Source: Epithemia pelagica (lineage: Eukaryota > Bacillariophyta > Bacillariophyceae > Surirellales > Surirellaceae). From it: a DNA stretch of 64,000 bases. The translations under genes and the position numbers were made by a program. The stretch's first letter is position 1; each line of letters opens with the position of its first letter. The notes beneath the pieces are model-generated. The model did no database searches. It saw nothing but the letters and a program-made list of their open reading frames with translations, and was not told where the DNA came from. The stretch covers positions 62,001 through 126,000 of the forward strand of contig OX337232.1 of the NCBI GenBank assembly GCA_946965045.2, given 5' to 3'. Shown piece after piece: positions 63,775 through 64,000 of the stretch.

Positions 63775-63984
63775 AAGCATCCTAAAGCAAAAATAAGATC
63801 GATGGAGTTCGGAAAAGTAAGTAGTTTGCTCTCCTATAGTCGCACTGTCAAGTGCCGGTAGCCAACGATGATAGGAATGATGCTGGCTTGGAATCCTCTT
63901 TTGCTGGACAACATTCGACCGACTCAACGGACAAAAACATATCTGACGAGTACGTTCCATACACATAACAACGACCACATCTAC

Positions 63985-64000
63985 AGGTTTTGAGGTGAAG
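63985..64000 (+). promoter_or_regulatory. Upstream box at the window edge
   Basis: AGGTTTTGAGGTGAAG in the last 16 bases. By the spacing of the other members, another BTB start codon is expected about 75-120 bases beyond the window. Confidence 0.5.

Overview
The window is a stretch of nuclear DNA from a eukaryotic alga, most likely a pennate diatom. The grounds are an AFAP-type plastid-targeting leader on a spliced dehydrogenase gene, a copia element of the diatom kind (DSHAN protease motif, no Gag zinc knuckle), short GT-AG introns, an LNR/DCC-type cysteine module, and scattered, mostly single-exon genes. The species cannot be named from the sequence alone.

The dominant content is an array of at least 14 paralogous BTB/POZ (KCTD/T1-like) genes plus two relics. 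Eleven look intact and three are broken by single lesions. Most share a fixed order of modules: a basic N-terminal leader, the BTB core (FLVEGLSVDVPQ..LLD.FPDTKLAKLA, then .IDVD..HFR..IDYMRNGKV.LP), a helix around YKxxCLxxALFLFQEYR, and a C-terminal YHQDCLxxFGLxYxxI motif. I do not know this combination from a described family. Many members also share an upstream box (consensus near AGGTTTTGAGGTGAA), generally about 75 to 180 bases before the start codon.

Layout. 0-5.6 kb: two tandem genes with half-BTB units, each internally duplicated, plus two fragments. 5.7-9.5 kb (minus): a 1255-residue disordered protein; relics of both its ends lie at 2.65-2.86 and 18.74-19.08 kb. 10.36-16.99 kb: a complete copia retrotransposon with identical 157-bp LTRs and an AAAGT target duplication, inserted in a small tandem repeat. 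17-29 kb: six BTB genes on the minus strand (two with two BTB units, one frameshifted). 29-34.7 kb: mostly repeats. 34.7-36.4 kb (minus): a two-exon Gfo/Idh/MocA oxidoreductase. 37.9-38.8 kb: a BTB gene on plus. 32.6-33.96 and 39.85-41.0 kb: arms of an inverted repeat around the dehydrogenase and this BTB gene. 40.9-46.1 kb: a decayed multi-domain membrane protein gene. 50-63.8 kb: five more BTB genes on plus, in duplicated units of about 5 kb that also carry relics of a cysteine-cluster (YkgJ/UPF0153-like) gene. A box at the right edge suggests the array continues.

Gene orientation flips from minus to plus around the inverted repeat, and a short dispersed repeat flips with it. Together with the chimeric gene, single-lesion pseudogenes and segmental copies, this describes a fast-evolving birth-and-death gene cluster. 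Its function is unknown. A Cullin-3 adaptor role or a mitochondrial location would be inference only.
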